DNA of 64,000 bases from Halarcobacter sp. (GCF_963676935.1 NZ_OY781470.1:1770680-1834679), one strand, 5' to 3'; shown: positions 41,195 to 51,302, counted from the stretch's first letter. Translations and numbers: made by a program. The notes: a model not told the origin generated them from the letters alone.

Positions 41195-41897
41195 TTATGG
41201 ATTAATTCCATAAGAAGCAGCAAGTTGAATAAACTCTTGAGAACCAATAAAGCCATTTAAAATATCATCAGTTGTTGCACCTTGTGCTATTTGTGACAAC
41301 CAACTATTTTTACCTCCTGCATCTGCCTCTCTATTAAAAAATGCTCTATAGCATATATCTAAGAATGTTGAATCATCTAATCCTCTTTGCATATACTCTT
41401 GGGAATTAAAAAACCCTTTTGCTATATCTCCTCCTGCTTTTGTCCCTGCTCTTAATTGACTTACCCAATCATTAAATCCTACTTCATCTGCGCTTCTATT
41501 TAACACTAAGTTATAGAATCTATTTACATATCCTGGTACTTCTGTTATTTGATCTATATCTCTTATTTGTGTTACTCCAAAACTATCTGCTAGGTTTTTA
41601 AATTCTTGAGCATTTAGAAATCCGTATATTACTTCTATTCTACTAGTACCATTATTTAATTGATTTAACCAAATATCTCTTCCTCCACTATCTGCTACTC
41701 TATCAAAAAGTGTTTGGTACAGTATATCTACGAATTCTTCATTTGAGAGTCCTAGGTTTATAAATTCTTGTGATTGGAAAAATCCTAGGGCTACTTTTGC
41801 GGCAGATTGATTTTGGATTACATCTAACCAGGTATTCATACCTCCTGTATCTGCGCTTCTATTTAGGATATTTTGGTAAAATCTTTCGATGAAGGTT
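41195..41897 (-). repeat. 703-bp duplicated DUF4214 coding segment, copy 1
   Basis: This 3' segment of the YD-repeat gene is nearly identical to 44546-45248, with the same length and reading frame. Only about four to seven residues differ (for example RAGTKAG/RARTKAG, YMQ/YIQ, ADAGG/ADSGG). This points to recent duplication or gene conversion. Confidence 0.92.
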
Positions 41898-44419
41898 TGT
41901 TTTTTTGTTGATGTATTAGATGTTGTATTTACTATTGCATTACCTTCAATTGTAATAATCTTATTTGGAAAATTATCAAAAGAAATAGTTATAGTACCAA
42001 ACTTATTTCCTTCAGAAGAAGGTTTAAAATAAACATCCAAAGAACAATTTTCATTAACTTCAATATTTGAATAACATCCATTAACTATTCTAAATTGGTT
42101 ATTATCTAATGAAATTTTCATACCACTTAATAAAAAATCTCCTGTATTAGATATATCAATTGATAATTTATCCGATTCTGTATTCACTTGTTGAGTATTT
42201 ATAAACTTCAAACTAGTTGCAGATAAAGACAATTCAGGCATTAACTCCACAGAGGGAATGTCATCCCATGTTATTAATCCATCATTATTAATATCTTTAT
42301 TTAAATAAAAATTAATATTATAATCATTAATATATTTATTATCACTATTATAATAAATATAAGTTATTTTTTCAATTGAACCATCATCCTCTTCATCAAC
42401 CTCTTGTCTAATTGTTCTAGGTAAAGAATCATAAATATATGATGTTTTATCAAAAAATTGTTCTCCTGTATAAATATCCGAATCACCTGCATAATATACT
42501 TCAGAGATTCTATTGTTTGAATACACATATCTTTCCAAAATAAATTCATGTGTAGTTATTGGTGTAGTAAGATCGTTTTCATTATACACTCTAGACAAAT
42601 AAGATTTTTTTACCAAATTATAATTACTATCATACTCATTTATCATAAAAGTCTTATTAATACTTGTATATATTTGTTGTGTAAAAATCAACTCTTCTAT
42701 TTCATCTCCATTTGCATTTAACTTTTTTTCAACTACATAATCAACTGTGCCATCAATATTTTCATCAACATCAATTACTACTGTTAGCCAATCATTTGAA
42801 TAATTATAAATTGATTTTTTACTACTTGAAGATGAAGAAATCACTTTCTCTTCTTTTATTCTATTATTATCAAAATAAGTAGTATAATATTTTTCATTTC
42901 CTGTTTCTTTATATATTACTCTATTTAAATTATCATATGCTAGCTTTACATAGCCTGTAAACCTATAATCAGAGTTATAACTATTTGTTAACACTAATCT
43001 ATTTTGTTCATCATAAAACATTGTTTGAATTAATACAGGCTTTTGAGTATTTTGATCAATTGATATTATATAAGTAGGATATATCTCACTATTATTATTA
43101 TTTTTTAGAGCATATGAAACTTGATTATTATAATTATAGCTATATACATTGTCAAAAGACCCATCAGCTTTATCATCATAATACGTAAATATTTTATTAC
43201 CATTATCATCATACAAATATTTATATATATATAATCTATCAGTGTTATTATCATCAAAATAATGTTCAATTAAATTTTGATTATTATCATAATACCACTT
43301 TTCTAAGGATGTTATAGTATCACCAGATGAAATTTCTTTTTTTATCATTTGACCAAAACTATTATATGCCATTCTTATTTTTCTATTAATTTCACCATTA
43401 GAATTATAATATATATCTAAAACAGGTTTTCCTTCATTATATACTACTTTGTAATAAATACTATCATCATATCTATAAGAAAGTCTTTGAAGTAAAACAT
43501 TGTTCCCATCACGAGTATATTCAATTCTACTGTTATTTGTTGGGTTTTCAAAATCTGTTTTAACTATTTTTAAATATTCTCCATTAATATAAAAATACTC
43601 TTTTTGAAAATATTTGCTTTTTACACTACTTATTGTCTTGAAAGCTTCAATTTTTGATAATTTACTTTCTCCTGATATATTATTATAAGTATATACTTCC
43701 TCATAAACATCAGAAGAACTCTTAATAGTCACTTTTCTATTAGTTATTTGATTTAAAGAATTATATAAATACTCATATAAATATTCAGTATCTTCATAAG
43801 ATTTTAATAATCCAACATCATAATTTTGTTGTAAAATACTAGAATTTAGAGAAAGTTTAGTGGGATAACTGTCATATACTATATGATCATCTTTTCCAAA
43901 ATTATTAAACTTAACAGAAATATCACCTTTAGTTATTTCTTTTAAATAACTATTATCAAAAAATGTAAATATTGCATTAGATGAAGGGCACTGACTTAAA
44001 TTAAAATCTTCTTTTATTTTCATTCCAGCATAATATATTATATCTCTATTATAATATGTACAGTTAAAAAGTTTTTGCACTGAATATTTTTTGTTTCTAT
44101 AGTCAATTACCTCTTTTATAAGTTTATTATTAGAATCATAAGTATAAACTTCTAAATCATAATTTACTCCATTATAGTTTATAGTTTTTTTTAGTAAATT
44201 TCCATTGCCATAAATGTAATTTTCAATATAATATGGATCAAATCCTATTATATTTTCAGACCTTTTAAGAAGTTTACCTGTAGAAGAATAATTATAATTT
44301 ATCATCTTATCAAAGACTCCATTACCTGAAGAATCAATAAGAGTTTGTTTTATAGAAGAGGCCTCTATGTTAAGGCACAAAAAAATAATCAAGAAATATA
44401 ATATTTTTTGTATATTCAT
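41195..44419 (-). CDS. Large secreted YD-repeat-like protein with DUF4214 modules
   Basis: A 1074-residue exported protein with signal peptide (ILYFLIIFLCLNIEA). Residues about 25-720 are tyrosine-rich, irregular beta repeats (YNYSSTGKLLKR, YDSNNKLIKE, YLYDDNGNKIFTYYDD) of the Rhs/YD type. DINNDGLITWDD is a calcium-like loop. Residues about 735-840 resemble an ASH/choice-of-anchor-D-like beta domain. Residues about 843-1074 are four helical units of DUF4214 (FYQNILNRSADTGGMNTW and similar). The tail is nearly identical to that of the neighbour at 44546. Likely a surface or extracellular protein; DUF4214 is found in exported proteins, its role is unknown. Confidence 0.8.
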   Translation of the reverse strand: MNIQKILYFLIIFLCLNIEASSIKQTLIDSSGNGVFDKMINYNYSSTGKLLKRSENIIGFDPYYIENYIYGNGNLLKKTINYNGVNYDLEVYTYDSNNKLIKEVIDYRNKKYSVQKLFNCTYYNRDIIYYAGMKIKEDFNLSQCPSSNAIFTFFDNSYLKEITKGDISVKFNNFGKDDHIVYDSYPTKLSLNSSILQQNYDVGLLKSYEDTEYLYEYLYNSLNQITNRKVTIKSSSDVYEEVYTYNNISGESKLSKIEAFKTISSVKSKYFQKEYFYINGEYLKIVKTDFENPTNNSRIEYTRDGNNVLLQRLSYRYDDSIYYKVVYNEGKPVLDIYYNSNGEINRKIRMAYNSFGQMIKKEISSGDTITSLEKWYYDNNQNLIEHYFDDNNTDRLYIYKYLYDDNGNKIFTYYDDKADGSFDNVYSYNYNNQVSYALKNNNNSEIYPTYIISIDQNTQKPVLIQTMFYDEQNRLVLTNSYNSDYRFTGYVKLAYDNLNRVIYKETGNEKYYTTYFDNNRIKEEKVISSSSSSKKSIYNYSNDWLTVVIDVDENIDGTVDYVVEKKLNANGDEIEELIFTQQIYTSINKTFMINEYDSNYNLVKKSYLSRVYNENDLTTPITTHEFILERYVYSNNRISEVYYAGDSDIYTGEQFFDKTSYIYDSLPRTIRQEVDEEDDGSIEKITYIYYNSDNKYINDYNINFYLNKDINNDGLITWDDIPSVELMPELSLSATSLKFINTQQVNTESDKLSIDISNTGDFLLSGMKISLDNNQFRIVNGCYSNIEVNENCSLDVYFKPSSEGNKFGTITISFDNFPNKIITIEGNAIVNTTSNTSTKKQTFIERFYQNILNRSADTGGMNTWLDVIQNQSAAKVALGFFQSQEFINLGLSNEEFVDILYQTLFDRVADSGGRDIWLNQLNNGTSRIEVIYGFLNAQEFKNLADSFGVTQIRDIDQITEVPGYVNRFYNLVLNRSADEVGFNDWVSQLRAGTKAGGDIAKGFFNSQEYMQRGLDDSTFLDICYRAFFNREADAGGKNSWLSQIAQGATTDDILNGFIGSQEFIQLAASYGINP

Positions 44420-44523
44420 AATATATTACCTCCAAGAATAAAAGTTATATCTACATTTGTTATGCAAAGTAAATATAATAAAGTTACTATTAGCGATTGC
44501 ATAATAGAATATATTAAAGACAT
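44416..44523 (-). CDS. Small hydrophobic peptide translationally coupled to the YD-repeat gene (35 aa)
   Basis: The frame starts with ATG at 44523 after a strong AAAGGAGGGGAA and ends with TGA that overlaps the ATG of the next gene (ATGA). The peptide is a single hydrophobic helix (IMQSLIVTLLYLLCI) with a short polar end. A second ribosome-binding site (GGAGG) for the downstream gene lies inside its last codons. It could be a real leader peptide or just a translational coupling device; no family is known. Confidence 0.45.
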   Translation of the reverse strand: MSLIYSIMQSLIVTLLYLLCITNVDITFILGGNIL

Positions 44524-44545
44524 TTCCCCTCCTTTTTTAATTTAA

Positions 44546-45248
44546 TTATGGATTAATTCCATAAGAAGCAGCAAGTTGAATAAACTCTTGAGAACCAATA
44601 AATCCATTTAAAATATCATCAGTTGTTGCACCTTGTGCTATTTGTGACAACCAACTATTTTTACCTCCTGAATCTGCTTCTCTATTAAAAAAGGCTCTAT
44701 AACATATATCTAAGAATGTTGAATCATCTAATCCTCTTTGGATATACTCTTGGGAATTAAAAAACCCTTTTGCTATATCTCCTCCTGCTTTTGTCCTTGC
44801 TCTTAATTGACTTACCCAATCATTAAATCCTACTTCATCTGCGCTTCTATTTAACACTAAGTTATAGAATCTATTTACATATCCTGGTACTTCTGTTATT
44901 TGATCTATATCTCTTATTTGTGTTACTCCAAAACTATCTGCTAGGTTTTTAAATTCTTGAGCATTTAGAAATCCGTATATTACTTCTATTCTACTAGTAC
45001 CATTATTTAATTGATTTAACCAAATATCTCTTCCTCCACTATCTGCTACTCTATCAAAAAGTGTTTGGTACAGTATATCTACGAATTCTTCATTTGAGAG
45101 TCCTAGGTTTATAAATTCTTGTGATTGGAAAAATCCTAGGGCTACTTTTGCGGCACTTTGATTTTGGATTACATCTAACCAGGTATTCATACCTCCACTA
45201 TCTGCTGTTCTACTTAGAATATTTTGGTAGAACCTTTCGATGAAGGTT
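44546..45248 (-). repeat. 703-bp duplicated DUF4214 coding segment, copy 2
   Basis: Same-length partner of 41195-41897, in direct orientation 3.35 kb away. Recombination between the copies would delete the YD-repeat gene and leave a chimeric tail. Confidence 0.92.
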
Positions 45249-48200
45249 GATTGTTGTCCATCACTAGTATCTAAAGGATTTAATCCATACAACTTCTCAT
45301 TTTTATCACTTATGCCATCATTATCACTATCTAAATCTAAATAATTGACAATACCATCTCCATCAAAGTCTTCACTGCCTTCCTCTAAATCATTAATTCC
45401 ATCTCCATCAATATCACTTGTATTTAATAAAGGTGAATATGTGATATTTAATTCTTTGTTTAATACAGAATCATCAAAAGTTAATTCAATAGAGTTTGGT
45501 GTATATTTACCAGAAACTGGATAAAAATGTAAAGTATAGTTCCCATTTGTAATGTTTTTCATTGTAGAGAAAGTTCCTTCACCTGTTTGAACATATTCTC
45601 CAATTAAACTATATTGTGAATTTACCTCATTTGTATTTATAGTAAGCTTATGAAGCAAACTTTCGCTTTCTATACTATACGTAGCTACATTTTTCAAGGC
45701 TACTTTTTCAAAAGACTCTAAAGGAAGTTGAGTAACAGTTGAAACTTTAGAGTTTGATGTGCTGTATTTTTCATTAGTATTAATAGTCTTTAAAATATCA
45801 CCATCTTTGATATCAAGACCTCCTTCTAAAACACTAAGTTCAAAATAACTATTTGCATCTTTTTTTATCTTAACTGTAGTACCCCTCACAGCTCCTGAAA
45901 CTGCATTTCCTGTAGGAAAATCACTATTAATACCTGCACAAGGATGACTTGATAGATACCCCGCATCAGCCATACTAAGTGGTGAATCAAAATCACACTC
46001 ATTTATAAGCCAATTTGGAGCCGCCGCCCTATTTGTTATACCATCAAAATATGAATCTTCATCTAAATCAGAAGGACTTGTCCAAATGCTTCCTCCTTCA
46101 AGAAATCTATTTGTTTGTGTCAATAAAATATCATAATTATCATTTTTAGCAACAGTAATAATACTCTCAAAATCATCATAATCATCCCCACTTACTAAAC
46201 CATCTTCTGCACTTGAGTGAGTTTTATCTACACTATAAAAGGCTGTTTTAGGTTGCGAAAAGGCATCATTGAGTCCAATTAGTAACTCGTGTCCTTGAGT
46301 TGTTATTTTCCAAAGACCTCCTACCATGATTACGGAATCTCTTCTTCCTTTTGTACCATCTATATAAACTCTTTGAGGTATTGAATTTGAATCGTATACA
46401 GTATTATTTACAATCAGATATTCAGGTTGATACCTTGTAGAATAACTTGAATCACCACTCATATTTTCAATAATAGCAAGTGCAGTTTGTTCATTTCTAT
46501 TATAAACTTTTACTGTATCATAAGCAAATATATCTTCATTTCCTTCAACATATAACTTTATGCTTAAGTTATCTATTTCTTCTAGTCCAAAAGAGGGTCT
46601 ACCTGCAGTATTTTTGCATACATATCGATTACCTGATAATTTTTCTACATACAGGTCAACACGAACATCCACTTGATTGTTAGAAACAACCTTACATTTT
46701 AGCGTACTATTTGATGGTACAATAGCATCAAATGGAACTGCAAGTCGATTTGTTATTTCATAACTATTATCATCTAATTGATTGACAAAAATATAGTTAT
46801 CTCTAGCAAGGGTTTTGATACTAAATTCATTGATTACAAAACTGACTTTAAATCTTTTTTCAAAAGATTGTGTTGTATCAGTTAAAATAAACTCTATCTC
46901 TTTACTACTACTTATATTACCTTTTAGTTTAAAATAGCCATTATCACTTTTTTCAATTGTTATACTATTATCACTGGAAGTTAATGTTAAGTTCCCAATA
47001 TTTGTTAATTCAGATTTTTTTGTTACAGGTAAGTCTATAGAAAAAGGTTCACTTAAATCCACACTGTATGAGTTTTTATACTCTATTTCCCAAGGTTGAT
47101 TGAGTACTAATTGAATAGCTTCTATATCTAAAGATACTGTATAGTTGCCAAAACTATTATCTTCACTGTACAAATCAAACATATATGTTCCTGCAGGCAA
47201 TAACCCTTCAAAATAAAATTGATTATTTTTACCATCATTCCAATTTGAAATTGTACTTACCAAATTTCCATTAGAGTTGTAAACCCAACCTGACGTATTA
47301 AATGAAGTATCATCACTGAAACTAATTTTTACAATAGAGGGTTCTGTTACTGTGAAGTTGTAAAATGCCTTTTTATTGCTCTCACTTATTGATGAAGATT
47401 TTGGTACATTATTTAGTAAATTTTCCCTTGCATTTACTGTAATTATAACTTCATCACTGGCTTGGTTACCAGTTTCATTTGTTACAGTTAAGTTTATTGT
47501 GTGTGTACCTACACTAAAATCAGATTTTCTAAAAACAGCACTATTTGATAAAACAGTGTTTCCCTCTTTCCATTCATATGACACTATAGAACTATTGCTA
47601 GAAGATGATAATGTAGCATCTAAAGTTACAATTATATTTTCACCCACAAATTGGTCATTACCTGCATTTGCTAAAAGATCATTGACAATACTACAATTGT
47701 CATAAATATTTTGAATGCAAACAACATCACTTGATAATTCATTTGCAACAGAACTACTATCCCCTCCACTACTTGAAGCACCCCAAGTTATGACTGAACC
47801 ATCAGATTTTAAAGCAGCAAAGGCACTGTTAGTTGAAAAAATTTTCGTTACTCCACTGCTTAATGAGGAAGCAACTGCACTACTATCCCCTCCATTACTT
47901 GATTCTCCCCAAGTTATGACTGAACCATCAGACTTTAAGGCTGCAAAGGCATTTCCAGTTGAAAAAATTTTCGTTACTCCACTGCTTAATAATGAAGCAA
48001 CTGCACTACTATCCCCTCCATAACTTGATTCTCCCCAAGTCACCACTGAACCATCAGACTTTAAGGCTGCAAAAGCAAAGATAGTTGAAAAAACTTTCGT
48101 TACTCCACTACTTAATGATGAAGCAACTGCACTACTATCCCCTCCATAACTTGATTCTCCCCAAGTTATGACTGAACCATCAGAATTTAAGGCTGCAAAG

Positions 48201-49075
48201 GCATATCTGTTTGAAAAAACCTTCGTTACTCCACTGCTTAATGAAGAAGAAACAGAACTACTATCCCCTCCATTACTTGAATTTCCCCAAGTTACGACTG
48301 AACCATCAGATTTTAAAGCAGCAAAGGCACTGTTAGTTGAAAAAATTTTCGTTACTCCACTGCTTAATGATGAAGCAACTGCACTACTATCCCCTCCATT
48401 ACTTGAAGCACCCCAAGTTATGACTGAACCATCAGATTTTAAAGCAGCAAAGTCACTGATAGTTGAAAAAACCTTTGTTACTCCACTGCTTAATGATGAA
48501 GCAACTGCACTACTATCCCCTCCAAAAATTGAATTTCCCCAAGTTACGACTGAACCATCAGACTTTAAGGCTGCAAAAGCAAAGATAGTTGAAAAAACTT
48601 TCGTTACTCCACTGCTTAATGATGAAGCAACTGCACTACTATCCCCTCCATAACTTGAATCTCCCCAAGTTATGACTGAACCATCAGATTTTAAGGCTGC
48701 AAAAGCAGTGATAGTTGAAAAAACCTTTGTTACTCCATTGCTTAGTGATGAAGCAACATAACTACTATACCCTCCAGAATTTGAATTTCCCCAAGTTACG
48801 ACTGAACCATCAGACTTTAAGGCTGCAAAGGCATTTTCAGTTGAAAAAATCTTCGTTACACCACTGCTTAATGATGAAGCAACATAACTATTATCTCCTC
48901 CAGAATTTGAATTTCCCCAAGTTATGACTGAACCATCAGATTTTAAGGCTGCAAAAGCACCTGCGTTAGCATATTCACCTAAAGTATGACCTGGGAACAT
49001 TAGTTCATTTTCTGCAAATAAGTAACTAAAGCTTAATATTATTGTTCCAATAATAAATAGTCTGATTTTTTTCAT
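44546..49075 (-). CDS. Giant secreted protein: RCC1-like repeats, PKD, PPC, EF-hand-like loops, DUF4214
   Basis: A 1509-residue exported protein with a signal peptide (LFIIGTIILSFSYLFA). Residues about 40-459 are ten near-identical 42-residue repeats (AFAALKSDGSVITWG..., GGDSS, SSLSSGVTKIFS), an RCC1-like seven-bladed type of propeller repeat in an expanded array. A PKD-like domain follows (about 480-560), then a prepeptidase-C-terminal-like domain (about 570-665), a long unassigned part, calcium-binding loops DIDGDGINDLEEGSEDFDGDG near residue 1245, and four DUF4214 units at about 1275-1509. It is probably a surface adhesin or extracellular enzyme scaffold. The repeat number is likely variable. 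Confidence 0.8.
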   Translation of the reverse strand: MKKIRLFIIGTIILSFSYLFAENELMFPGHTLGEYANAGAFAALKSDGSVITWGNSNSGGDNSYVASSLSSGVTKIFSTENAFAALKSDGSVVTWGNSNSGGYSSYVASSLSNGVTKVFSTITAFAALKSDGSVITWGDSSYGGDSSAVASSLSSGVTKVFSTIFAFAALKSDGSVVTWGNSIFGGDSSAVASSLSSGVTKVFSTISDFAALKSDGSVITWGASSNGGDSSAVASSLSSGVTKIFSTNSAFAALKSDGSVVTWGNSSNGGDSSSVSSSLSSGVTKVFSNRYAFAALNSDGSVITWGESSYGGDSSAVASSLSSGVTKVFSTIFAFAALKSDGSVVTWGESSYGGDSSAVASLLSSGVTKIFSTGNAFAALKSDGSVITWGESSNGGDSSAVASSLSSGVTKIFSTNSAFAALKSDGSVITWGASSSGGDSSSVANELSSDVVCIQNIYDNCSIVNDLLANAGNDQFVGENIIVTLDATLSSSSNSSIVSYEWKEGNTVLSNSAVFRKSDFSVGTHTINLTVTNETGNQASDEVIITVNARENLLNNVPKSSSISESNKKAFYNFTVTEPSIVKISFSDDTSFNTSGWVYNSNGNLVSTISNWNDGKNNQFYFEGLLPAGTYMFDLYSEDNSFGNYTVSLDIEAIQLVLNQPWEIEYKNSYSVDLSEPFSIDLPVTKKSELTNIGNLTLTSSDNSITIEKSDNGYFKLKGNISSSKEIEFILTDTTQSFEKRFKVSFVINEFSIKTLARDNYIFVNQLDDNSYEITNRLAVPFDAIVPSNSTLKCKVVSNNQVDVRVDLYVEKLSGNRYVCKNTAGRPSFGLEEIDNLSIKLYVEGNEDIFAYDTVKVYNRNEQTALAIIENMSGDSSYSTRYQPEYLIVNNTVYDSNSIPQRVYIDGTKGRRDSVIMVGGLWKITTQGHELLIGLNDAFSQPKTAFYSVDKTHSSAEDGLVSGDDYDDFESIITVAKNDNYDILLTQTNRFLEGGSIWTSPSDLDEDSYFDGITNRAAAPNWLINECDFDSPLSMADAGYLSSHPCAGINSDFPTGNAVSGAVRGTTVKIKKDANSYFELSVLEGGLDIKDGDILKTINTNEKYSTSNSKVSTVTQLPLESFEKVALKNVATYSIESESLLHKLTINTNEVNSQYSLIGEYVQTGEGTFSTMKNITNGNYTLHFYPVSGKYTPNSIELTFDDSVLNKELNITYSPLLNTSDIDGDGINDLEEGSEDFDGDGIVNYLDLDSDNDGISDKNEKLYGLNPLDTSDGQQSTFIERFYQNILSRTADSGGMNTWLDVIQNQSAAKVALGFFQSQEFINLGLSNEEFVDILYQTLFDRVADSGGRDIWLNQLNNGTSRIEVIYGFLNAQEFKNLADSFGVTQIRDIDQITEVPGYVNRFYNLVLNRSADEVGFNDWVSQLRARTKAGGDIAKGFFNSQEYIQRGLDDSTFLDICYRAFFNREADSGGKNSWLSQIAQGATTDDILNGFIGSQEFIQLAASYGINP
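47699..48958 (-). repeat. Ten 126-bp coding tandem repeats (RCC1-like)
   Basis: Ten consecutive 126-bp units (42 codons) encode the AFAALKSDGSV-x-TWG repeats. Units differ by a few codons, mostly at the tips (NSNSGGDN, ESSYGGDS, ASSNGGDS). Such in-frame repeats are prone to slippage and change of copy number. Confidence 0.93.
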
Positions 49076-49181
49076 TATTTATTCCTAATCATTTTTATTA
49101 ATCAAACTATTATAATAAATAATTACTTTATTTATATTAAACTAAAAACTAACTTTAAGTTATTTTTAATAAAAACTCTAT

Positions 49182-49961
49182 TCATAATAATTTTTCCTGT
49201 CCAATTCTATACAAAGCAAAATCATATTTAATTGGATCAAGTTCATCAAACTCTTTTAATTTTTCAGTTACTAATAAAGCTGATTTTAAATCATAGGTTT
49301 TTCTATCTAATAATTCTAGTTTTTGAGAAACTTTGAAAGTGTGAGTATCAAGAGGTAAAATCAAATCCTTTTTATCAATTCCGTCCCAAAGTCCTAAATC
49401 CAAATTATCTTCTCTTACCATCCATCTAAAAAACATATTCCATCTTTTATATGGAGCATTTCCTATCTCTTTTATTATTCCACATTTATCTCTTTTTAGT
49501 GGGCTTGATACTAAAAAAGTAAAACCTTGAGAGCTGTATGAAGCATGTTTATTTATTGTATTGATTAGAAAATCTAAGCCCTCTAAAACTGAATTTTCTT
49601 TTTTATATCCTTTTAGAAAAATATCATTTAAAGAGTTTTCTTGTTTCATTCTTCTAAAGGTTTTAAAGATAGTTTTTACATCCTCACTGTTTTGAAACCT
49701 ATAGTAAAACTTATCTAACTCTTTTTCGATTTTTTCTTCACTACTTTCTAAAAGAGAAAAGTCTAAACTATCCAAAAATTTTACAATTAAACTTGCTTTT
49801 CCATATCCAAAAAGAGCACAAAGCAAGATGGCATATTCATCTTTGAACCTACTTGCAACTAAAAGTGGGTCTGGCTTTTCATAACTTAATTCACAGTCAT
49901 TATTTCTACACTCTATCTCTTTATCAAGTAATTCTTTTATTTTTTTATCATTTTTATTCAT
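49182..49961 (-). CDS. TIGR02757/DUF2400-family protein
   Basis: A 259-residue protein of the DUF2400 (TIGR02757) family. DPLLVASRFKDEYAILLCALFGYGKASLIVKFLDSL is the typical head, and GNAPYKRWNMFFRWMVREDNLDLGLWDGIDKKDLILPLDTHTFKVSQKLELLDRKTYDLKSALLVTEKLKEFDELDPIKYDFALYRIGQ the conserved core. Family function is unknown; fold prediction elsewhere links it to helix-hairpin-helix glycosylase-like proteins. It starts one base after the sirtuin stop, on the same strand. Confidence 0.9.
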   Translation of the reverse strand: MNKNDKKIKELLDKEIECRNNDCELSYEKPDPLLVASRFKDEYAILLCALFGYGKASLIVKFLDSLDFSLLESSEEKIEKELDKFYYRFQNSEDVKTIFKTFRRMKQENSLNDIFLKGYKKENSVLEGLDFLINTINKHASYSSQGFTFLVSSPLKRDKCGIIKEIGNAPYKRWNMFFRWMVREDNLDLGLWDGIDKKDLILPLDTHTFKVSQKLELLDRKTYDLKSALLVTEKLKEFDELDPIKYDFALYRIGQEKLL

Positions 49962-50662
49962 TAGCTATTTATATATTCCTCAATATCTTCTTCAATTTTT
50001 TTATATGCTGTATTTGCATCTTCATAATATATTTTATCAAAGCACTCTTCATATATTGCAAAACTTGGTTCAAGATTGTTTAGTATAGCTTTGTTTGCAT
50101 ATTGAGATAAATGATTAACATCAATTACATTTCCACTTGTACCAATTACTACTAACAAATCACAGTTATTTAAAATATTATACATAGTTTCATATTTTGG
50201 TGCAGCTTCACCAAAAAAAACTATATTTGGTCTCATTTTTGAGCCACATATTGTACAGATTGAATTACCTTTATCTTGTACTTCATATTTTATATTTATT
50301 ATATCATTACAACTCATACATCTTAATTCTTGAAGAAAACCATGAAGATGTAGTACATCTTTACAATCTGCTTTTTCTAATAAATCATCTACATTTTGAG
50401 TAATTACTTCTATTTTATTAGGATATTTTGCTTTTAATCTTGAAATCATTTTATGTGCATTATTAGGAAGTTTATCTTTTATATCTTCTCTTCTTTTATT
50501 ATAAAAATTGATTGTATTTTCATAATTCCAGTCTAAGCACCCTGCACTGCATATCTCATTTATATCATGCTCTTCCCACAAGCCATCTTTATCTCTAAAA
50601 GTTGAGATTCCACTGCTTGCACTAAGCCCTGCCCCACTGAAAATGACTATTTTTTCACCCAT
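49961..50662 (-). CDS. cobB: Sirtuin NAD-dependent deacylase, class III-like
   Basis: A 233-residue Sir2 protein. GAGLSASSGISTFRDKDGLWEE binds NAD, ITQNVDDLLEKA and HLHGF carry the catalytic His, and Cys-x2-Cys plus Cys-x2-Cys (LRCMSCN ... ICTICG) bind zinc. FYNKRR contains the Tyr54-x-x-Arg57 pair typical of sirtuins that also remove succinyl and malonyl groups, as in CobB and SIRT5. It removes acyl groups from lysines on enzymes such as acetyl-CoA synthetase. Cotranscribed with the DUF2400 gene. Confidence 0.93.
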   Translation of the reverse strand: MGEKIVIFSGAGLSASSGISTFRDKDGLWEEHDINEICSAGCLDWNYENTINFYNKRREDIKDKLPNNAHKMISRLKAKYPNKIEVITQNVDDLLEKADCKDVLHLHGFLQELRCMSCNDIINIKYEVQDKGNSICTICGSKMRPNIVFFGEAAPKYETMYNILNNCDLLVVIGTSGNVIDVNHLSQYANKAILNNLEPSFAIYEECFDKIYYEDANTAYKKIEEDIEEYINS

Positions 50663-50723
50663 TTGAAATCCAAGTTTATTGTTAATTTTGGTATTATACC
50701 AACTATTTAAAAAGGATTAGATA

Positions 50724-51302
50724 ATGAACTTTAAAGACTTTAAAAAATTAGTTTGCAATACAAGAACAACAAGAAGATTTAAAAAAGATATTACAATTGA
50801 AAATATAGAATTAGAAGATGTATTAGATGCTGCAAGGGTTGTTTCAAGTGCTAAAAATATGCAACCATTAAAATATATAACAGTTACAGATAAAAATCTA
50901 GTAAAAAAATTAGCCCAAACATGCCAATGGGCAACACACCTTGAAAACTGGAATCAAAAAGAAGAGGAGCAACCAAGTGCTTTTATAATAGTATTAAATG
51001 ATACTAAAATCGATGGGTTTGCAATGTTAGATTGTGGTATTGCTTTAAATAACATAATGCTAGGTTTAAAAATAAAAGGTTACTCATCTTGCCCTTTAGC
51101 TTCAATAGATAAAGAATTATGCAAAGAACTTTTTTCACTTGATGAAAAAATAGAACCCATGATTGGTATAGCTATTGGCATAGAAGATGAAACAATAAAA
51201 GTTGTTGATGTAAAACTTGATACAAACTATTATAGAGATGAGATAGATATTCATTGCGTGCCAAAAAGAGATTTAAATGATGTTTTAATAGGTAAATACT
51301 AA
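50724..51302 (+). CDS. Nitroreductase-family protein
   Basis: A 192-residue nitroreductase: TRTTRRFKKDITIENIELEDVLDAARVVSSAKNMQPLKYI is the FMN-phosphate-binding head; MLDCGIALNNIMLGLKIKGYSSCPLASID is the middle conserved part; GIAIGIEDETIKVVD the end. FMN- and NAD(P)H-dependent reduction of nitro groups, quinones or enones. The natural substrate is unknown. Its stop overlaps the ATG of the SDR gene (TAATG), so the two are coupled. Confidence 0.9.
   Translation: MNFKDFKKLVCNTRTTRRFKKDITIENIELEDVLDAARVVSSAKNMQPLKYITVTDKNLVKKLAQTCQWATHLENWNQKEEEQPSAFIIVLNDTKIDGFAMLDCGIALNNIMLGLKIKGYSSCPLASIDKELCKELFSLDEKIEPMIGIAIGIEDETIKVVDVKLDTNYYRDEIDIHCVPKRDLNDVLIGKY

Noticed and set aside
47715-48653. Long plus-strand open frames opposite the RCC1-like repeats
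   Set aside because: They repeat with the same 126-bp period, have no ribosome-binding sites and are antisense shadows created by the open reverse complement of the repeats.
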